From contig OX638372.1 in assembly GCA_951812925.1 (NCBI GenBank), positions 8,618,001 through 8,682,000 of the forward strand: a stretch of DNA of 64,000 nt, given 5' to 3'. This stretch comes from Calliopum simillimum (taxonomy: Eukaryota > Arthropoda > Insecta > Diptera > Lauxaniidae). Positions 57,848 through 64,000 of this stretch are shown in pieces. Positions within the stretch are counted from its first letter, which is position 1. The number at the start of each line of letters is the position of its first letter. The translations under genes were made by a program, and so were the position numbers. The notes under the pieces were generated by a model. It had not been told where the DNA came from, searched no databases, and worked only from the letters and a program-made list of their open reading frames with translations.

Positions 57848-58713
57848 CCCTTTCATGCCCGAATTAATTTGGGGGGACTTTAAATTTTTTTGAGGCTATA
57901 CAGTTGCAAATATAGACCAAAAGAACAAATAGTATTGATTTCAAAGTCCTGGGTATCCTAGTTTGTTCTCTGAAAGATGTTGCCTATAGGCAACATTGGG
58001 CATTGCTGGTGATGATTCATATGGTTTCTCTCCAACTTACAGACAGAACTCATTTAAAATTACTGAAACACCAACTCATTTTAAAATTTCCAAAGTTGAT
58101 TTTATCAAAAATCTCGTTTTTTATTTCTTGCTCAGAAAATTCACTTCAATATTTTTACCTCTGTCATTGGGTTGTTGTGGGTTTTTTCAACATTATTCTG
58201 AAAATTTATTATATTTTGCTTTTTTCTGGTCCACTCTCCACTTTCAAATCAAAATCGCATATTTTTATGATTTTTAGCCATGGAAAGCATCCCTAATGCA
58301 ACAGATAAAATTATTCGAAATATATTCATTAGTGCCCAATGTTGCCCATAGGCAACATTGACTTTAGAAAATTACTGATAAAGAACTAAGACCTGTTTTG
58401 TGCAACTATTTTATCCTTCTGATTTTCTTACATGTTTTTAGTTATTTTATGTAATTTTTGATCTAAATTTATACATATATTGATTTTTAATTATATAAAA
58501 TATACATTGCATAATTTTTGCACGGATGGGCCTAGCAAAGAACACTATTCAAATGATAACTATTAATGCTTATGAAGGTAAATCTATTAATAAGCAAGCA
58601 ACAGTTATCAAACTATTGAACAAAATTTGTTATTGGCAAAAAAATTAAAAAATAGCGGAGTTTTTAGCGCAAATATACAATGTTGCCTATAGGCAACTAT
58701 GGGCATGAAAGGG
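57848..58713. mobile_element. piggyBac-like nonautonomous element, 866 bp
   Basis: Perfect 13-base inverted ends CCCTTTCATGCCC and GGGCATGAAAGGG, each bordered by TTAA, the piggyBac hallmark. The perfect palindrome ATGTTGCCTATAGGCAACAT is at 57977-57996, a one-mismatch copy is at 58339-58358, and a third truncated copy is at 58680-58700 next to the right end. There is no intact transposase frame, so it would need one supplied in trans. Confidence 0.88.
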
Positions 58714-58989
58714 TTAAGGAGGAAGTTACTTGAGCAAAACTGAATGATTATTTTTTATTTCAGTTCAAGATCATATCGATTTCAAATGTCCTTGTCTTTG
58801 TTTTTCTCTATATCTTTGCCCTTTGCTCCTCGTTTTTGTTTTTGCCTCTGCTTTTGTTTCTGCTTTTGCCATTGCTTTTGGTTTTGTTTTCACGTATGCT
58901 TTTGCTTTTCTTTTGCTTTGTTAATCTCTTCGCTGCTCTTGCTTTTTCTTTGGCCTTGGTATTGGTCTTGTGCTTGGTCCATAGCCTAT

Positions 58990-59670
58990 AGTCTTGGTCT
59001 TTGGTCTTTTGTCTTTTGTCTTTGGTCTTTGGTCTTTGATCTTTGGTCTTGGGACTTTGATCTTTGGTTTTGTCTTTGTCTTTTGTCTTTTGTCTTGGGT
59101 TTTTTGTCTTTTGTCTTTTTTCTTTGGTCTTTGGTCTTGGGTCTTTGGTCTTTTGTCTTTTTTCTTTTGTCTTTTGTCTTTGGTCTTTGGTCTTTGGTCT
59201 TTGGTCTTTGGTCTTTGGTCTTTGGTCTTTGGTCTTTGGTCTTTGGTCTTTGGTGTTTGGTCTTTGGTCTTTGGTCTTTGGTCTTAAGTCTTTGATCTTT
59301 GGTCTTTGATCTTTGGTCTTTGGTCTTTGGTCTTTGGTCTTTGGTCTTTGGTCTTTGGTCTTTGGTCTTTGGTCTTTGGTCTTTGGTGTTTGGTCTTTGG
59401 TCTTTGGTCTTTGGTCTTTGGTCTTTGGTCTTTGGTCTTTGGTCTTTGGTCTTTGGTCTTTGGTCTTTGGTCTTTGGTCTTTGGTCTTTGGTCTTTGGTC
59501 TTTGGTCTTTGGTCTTTGGTCTTTGGTCTTTGGTCTTTGGTCTTTGGTCTTTGGTCTTTGGTCTTTGGTCTTTGGTATTTGGTCTTTGGTCTTTGGTCTT
59601 TGGTCTTTGGTCTTTGGTCTTTGGTCTTTGGTCTTTGGTCTTTGGTCTTCGGTCTTGGTCTTAGTCTTAG
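58990..59670 (+). repeat. (TTTGGTC)n heptanucleotide array
   Basis: About 70 nearly perfect heptamers in 59162-59655, with degenerate TTTTGTC/TTTGCC-type units to the left (58800-59160) and TTAGTC units to the right. Because seven is not a multiple of three, every frame is open and encodes heptapeptide repeats (VFGLWSL on plus, KTKDQRP on minus). It is a satellite, not a gene. Confidence 0.97.
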
Positions 59671-59699
59671 TCTTAGTTTTGGTCTAGCAATTCGGTTGT

Positions 59700-61430
59700 T
59701 ATAAACGTTATCAACACTTCCCTTCATCACGTATTTTCTTCATTTCTCCAAAAGACATGCGCATACAATACTAACAATTTTACTCCCCACATTTTGAAAC
59801 TGTGCTACATCTTTACGGAACACAGCACGTGCTTCGCATAACTTCATAGTGCAGGCATCATTTTCTCCTTCAAAATGCGCTCTCATTTTATTTGATTACA
59901 AAAGTACTAACATCCGCTCTTTTCGACAAAAAACAAAATTCAAATTTTTCTCTGAAAAATTCAAAATCATCTGAGAGTCACATTTCGTTAGTTTTTAATT
60001 TCGCATCGTGTCTTGTGGGTGATTATCCTTTTTCTGAATAGTGCAAAAATACCTATAGTGCATTTTATTTTTGCTCTTGTGTTTGTGAATTTTTCACTGT
60101 TTTCGTAGTGTGCTCTCTTGACTTTAACGCCATATCCTTTTTTATTTTAATATTTCTTTGTGATTTTTTTTTTTGCTTTCAGTTTCTTTTTTAAAATTTC
60201 TGCGGCATTTTGTATAGTCAAAAATCCCGGTAGTGCCCGCCTTTTGATTTTAGTTTTTCGGCGTCGATTCAATTGTTTCGATGTGTTTTTTTAAAAAGGA
60301 ACTCGTTATTTCTGTGGCCGTTTCGTGATTTTCTTTTGCTTCAATGTGTGCATTCTGTTTGTTTTTGTGCTGAATTTTTAATAGGGAATTTTGTGAATTT
60401 TTACAAGAGATCAATAGTACGATTTTTGGGATATTTTGTACGTTTTGTGAAAAGTGATATCGTTAAAAAAATTGGCAATTAATATGTGAAAAAAAATTAC
60501 AAATATTTTGAGGAAAAACTTCTCTAAAAAGATATTTTTAAACTACGTCAAAATTATTTAATTTGAATTACCAAATTCCGTTTGAGTTTCTCGTTATTTC
60601 TGGTTGATTCAGTATAAATTGGTTTCAGAGATGATTATTTTAATTATGCAAGAATGGGATATATTTGCGTGATAGAAAGTGCTTTATTATTGTCTAGAAG
60701 CGGTGAAGACTTTTCATGAAACTCCATACGATTATCTCATATAATCTAATTAAAATAACGACAGGGTTTCAGATTTCTCATCTCATAAAAAAATTCTTGT
60801 CAACCAGCGGCGGTAAATATCATCATTTTGACCACAGAGTGTAAAAAAGAAAGCTACAGAAATTTTACAAATTTTGAATGTCAAAACAACATTTCCTTAC
60901 TATTCCAATATTTTCAAAAGTATTTTTTGCGGCGGCGATAGCTCGATAACTTTAATTTCAAAATTTGTGATAACTGCGCTTGTTTTGAAAAAAGCAATCT
61001 TTACTTATTAAAATGAGAATCCACCTTGAAGAAAAGCAATTTAAGTAGATTTCGGTGTGCGAAAGTTTTCAGATGAGGGTGCAAAGAAAACACCGTTATA
61101 TTCGAAAAACGGTAATGTTCGATTGATAAGAGCCTATTGTGGAAAAGTTGTCATTTCGATTGATAAATTAGCATGCAAATGCAAAATTGTTTTGAAATTG
61201 AGCAATACTTCCGCTGCTTCTCGTGCATTGAAGTTAGAGAAATTGGATCAGAATAGGAATTTTTAAAAAAAAAAAATTTATTTTTTGGAAAATATAGAGC
61301 ATTTTTAATTTGTTGTTATCTAAATCTTATAAGCCATATGGTAAAGTTTCCCCTTGAAGTAGATAAAAATCACAATAAAATAATTTTGAAGTTGAATATT
61401 TTCAGGTGTAGGTAGGCCGCTACATTAAAT
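59700..61430. other. Upstream DNA, no gene recognised
   Basis: AT-rich with T-rich tracts; 59740-60480 is somewhat richer in TTTTGTG-like words. Short frames only, none with a domain. No splice-linked match to the zinc-finger gene. Confidence 0.4.
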
Positions 61431-61439
61431 CTGGAGAAA

Positions 61440-62500
61440 TAATTATTTTTGTTTCCTGTTGGTCAAACAGGAAAATTTTTTAACAAAAAGCCGCCAAATT
61501 TACAATAAATCAGTTTTTTTCCATTTGCACCCACTGGGTGTCGATTTTTCAAAAAGTACTGATAACATAATTTGTAGCGCTTACAAAAACAAGCAGTGTT
61601 TAAATGAAGTGATTGTCTCAATTGGTTCTCGAGTAATTAAGTATTTTGTGATCAATGTTCAGATAAAAACATAAGCAATAAATTTAAAAAAAAAAAATTA
61701 ATATTTTACACGCATTTTATTTTTAACTTGTAATTACTCGAGAACCAATTGAGTTAATCATTTTATTTAAAAACTATTTTGCTTGTTTTACAATAGCTAA
61801 AAATTTTGTGGTCCCAACATTTTGAAAAACTAACACCCTGTAGGTCAAAATGGGTAAAAACCGATTTTTTGTAACTTTGGCAGCCTCTACCGGTCGGAAT
61901 ATCAACTTATGGATACCGCGTCCCAGATCAAAAAATATTGCCCGTAATTTTTGTTCAAAATTTTTTTCTGTGCGACCAATAGGAAACGAGATAAATCGAA
62001 TCAAAAATATTTCAAAATGGCGGCTTAAGCGCAGGAAAGGCGAGGCCACCTTTTTGGTTTTAGACCTCTACAGTGGTCATATAAACATTAGGCAATAAAA
62101 ATTGCAGTGCGCAATTTTTTTTAAGGTCTTTTTAAATTTTGACGTACATTTAGGACATATTTACTGTACTATAACTTGAGAACCAATTGAGGGAATGATT
62201 AAAAGATTATTTCGCTTGTTTTTACAAGCGCTTGAAATTATGTTATCAGCACTTTTTGAAAATACAACACCCAGTCAGTCAAAATGGAAAAAACTGATTT
62301 TTTGTAACTTTGGCAGCCTCTACCGCTCAAAATATCAACTTATGGGTATCGTGTTTCAGGTAAAAAAAACGTAAAATTTTATTGCCCGTAACTTTTGTTC
62401 AAAAATTTTTTTGTTTGACCAACAGGAAACGAGATAAATTGAATCAAACATATATCAAGATATCGCCTAACGCGCACGGGTAGGGAGGCCCCCTTTTTGA
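61440..62500. repeat. Repeat block: one inverted and two direct copies
   Basis: Segments starting near 61735 and 62165 are direct copies (GAGAACCAATTGAG, then TTTTTTGTAACTTTGGCAGC) with a period of about 430 bases. 61440-61660 is an inverted copy (CTCAATTGGTTCTCGAGTAA at about 61618, CCTGTTGGTCAAACAGGAAA near 61455). Noncoding. Confidence 0.7.
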
Positions 62501-64000
62501 CCGCCTTTATTGGCTCGAAAACTATTCACCTGATTTAGTGAAATTTTTAAAGCGTACTAGAATTACTTAGAGCAAATTGGGGGTGCCACGTCCTCTACCT
62601 TACATAATTCGTCACACCTCTGAAACGGTTTAAGTCAGTTTAATGAAATTCGGTACAGATGTGAAAGGCATTACGACAGTTAATATCCATAGAAAAAATG
62701 GGCAAAATCACGCCCCATAAAAACTAAACTAGTCATACCTCCGAAACTATTCAACGCAAATGCATTAAATTCGGTATTTATATAAAAAGCACCAGGGCAA
62801 ATAATATTCATTTTATAAAATTAGAAGAATTACAGTTGCTAAATTTTTGAAATTTTTCTTGCTTATTGCTACAATTATTGGCTCTAATAATATCAAACTT
62901 CCGCTCTTCGGCTTAGAAACTTGCATATGTTGGTATATTAATAGCAACGATTTTGTCCTGCGATAATAAATCGTTGTTCTGTCATCAAGAGAATGAGTAA
63001 AGTGAGAGAATTTTCAAGAATACATATTGGGGTTTATATTCCCGGAAAATTTTTCTCAAACTGCAATGTGCAAGTCTAAGGAAAAATTCCCCGGGAATAT
63101 TGATTCACGATAACCCCCATTAACTAGATCAGTGGTTAGCAAAATTTAGAGAACGAGGTTATGTGTGAGAGAAGATAGAAGAGATAAATAGAAAATAGAG
63201 AGCTCAATTGAGCTATGCGGTACCGATCACTGAACTACAAAAATTTAAAAAAAAAATAAAAAAAAGCAAATAGACCTAGAGAAAAAAAACAACAACAAAC
63301 AAAACCAAAAACAGCCGCCTTTGAGTGTTTGAATCTGAATCCCAAAACTGCTCTATATCACCACAATTTTTTTTTTTTTTTTTGGGTCTAATAAGGATTG
63401 CATGATTTTGAAGAAAACTTAATAATGCTTCATACTTCCATTCCAATAAATATGATAGGTTCAAATTGAGTTAGATGAATTCGATTTCATTATAATTTTT
63501 TATGTCAAAATCATGTAAAATGCTTTATTTTTGGCAACAATTTTGTTCAAGATAAAAAAAGTGCGATTTATCTTTGCTTGCTGTTTTTTATACACAAGAA
63601 AAATCATTTCAGTTTCTTATCTCCGCCTAAAGAAAAAAAAAAACAAAAACTTTTTTTAATTACGCAACGAACACCACTTTTGTGTGACAAAAACCCGTAA
63701 ACATTTAACACTTCAAATCCCGCTTTAAGTTAAATCCTTCATTCTTTCCTGAAGTGTAAAAAGCACTTTAAAAATTGTCATTGTTATGCAGGATTTTTCT
63801 ACAGAATCGTCGTAGTCGTCGTTGTCGTCGTCGCTGTTGTCGTCTTCGTCAGGCTTACAATTTTGCAACACACAGCGCCCACATATCTCCCAACGCCGCA
63901 GCAAATCAACTTCAACTCCTTCTTCTTCACTTCATTTTGCGATTTTTACTAATTTTAAATTTTCACTTCAAAACAAAAGGACCCCCACCCGTCTTTAGAG
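62500..64000. other. Window end: dispersed repeat then possible neighbouring regulatory DNA
   Basis: 62580-62810 has two divergent units with ACACCTCTGAAAC / ATACCTCCGAAAC and AAATTCGGTA words, like common insect dispersed repeats. 63800-63850 is a GTC-rich microsatellite, and the last 150 bases are less AT-rich (CAACGCCGCAGC), possibly upstream DNA of the next gene or a distal promoter of this one. Confidence 0.35.

Noticed and set aside
58744..59730. Long open frames on both strands (up to 183 codons) rich in VFGLWSL or KTKDQRP
   Set aside because: They are translations of the heptanucleotide array; a seven-base unit without a stop opens every frame.

Overview
This is a window of a higher-dipteran (brachyceran fly) nuclear genome. 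It is AT-rich, full of short interspersed and inverted repeats, and holds one long, intron-split gene on the minus strand whose protein carries the poly-N, poly-Q, Ala/Ser and Pro/His tracts typical of fly neural regulators. The large repeat-filled introns suggest a fly outside Drosophila, such as a tephritid or muscoid; the exact genus cannot be read from the sequence.

The gene encodes the fly member of the MYT1/NZF family (vertebrate MYT1, MYT1L, ST18), C2HC zinc-finger regulators of neuronal fate. This family is unrelated to the Wee1-like kinase also called Myt1. I could join thirteen coding exons from the start codon at 52096 down to the stop at 20484. All twelve introns have GT and AG ends and matching phases, and the model sums to 5,529 nt, or 1,842 residues. 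In order the protein has a disordered Asn/Ser-rich N-terminus with basic clusters, two C2HC fingers, a long low-complexity region with (I/L/V)(N/D)LS motifs and about 25 consecutive Gln, a Pro/Gly/Tyr-rich stretch, an orphan half-finger, two more C2HC fingers, a linker, a Ser/Ala/Asn tract with a coiled coil, and a Pro/His-rich C-terminus ending in a conserved tail.

Layout: 1-20483 is the 3' side of the gene and intergenic DNA with foldback and DINE-like repeats; a probable 3' UTR lies just below 20483. 20484-52096 is the coding gene; its 10.6-kb and 6.9-kb introns hold several foldback elements, and two shorter introns hold minisatellites. A fossil open reading frame lies antisense in the intron at 39.6-40.5 kb. 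52097-64000 is upstream DNA with a splice acceptor for a 5' UTR exon, a GC-rich patch with an initiator match near 56.88 kb, a TA-flanked transposon, a TTAA-flanked piggyBac-like element, and a large (TTTGGTC)n array.

No second intact protein gene, tRNA, rRNA or CRISPR array was recognised. The most unusual observations are the orphan half-finger, the set of long palindromes, two TA-flanked elements with reiterated subterminal motifs, one of them nested in another repeat, and the fossil reading frame in an intron.
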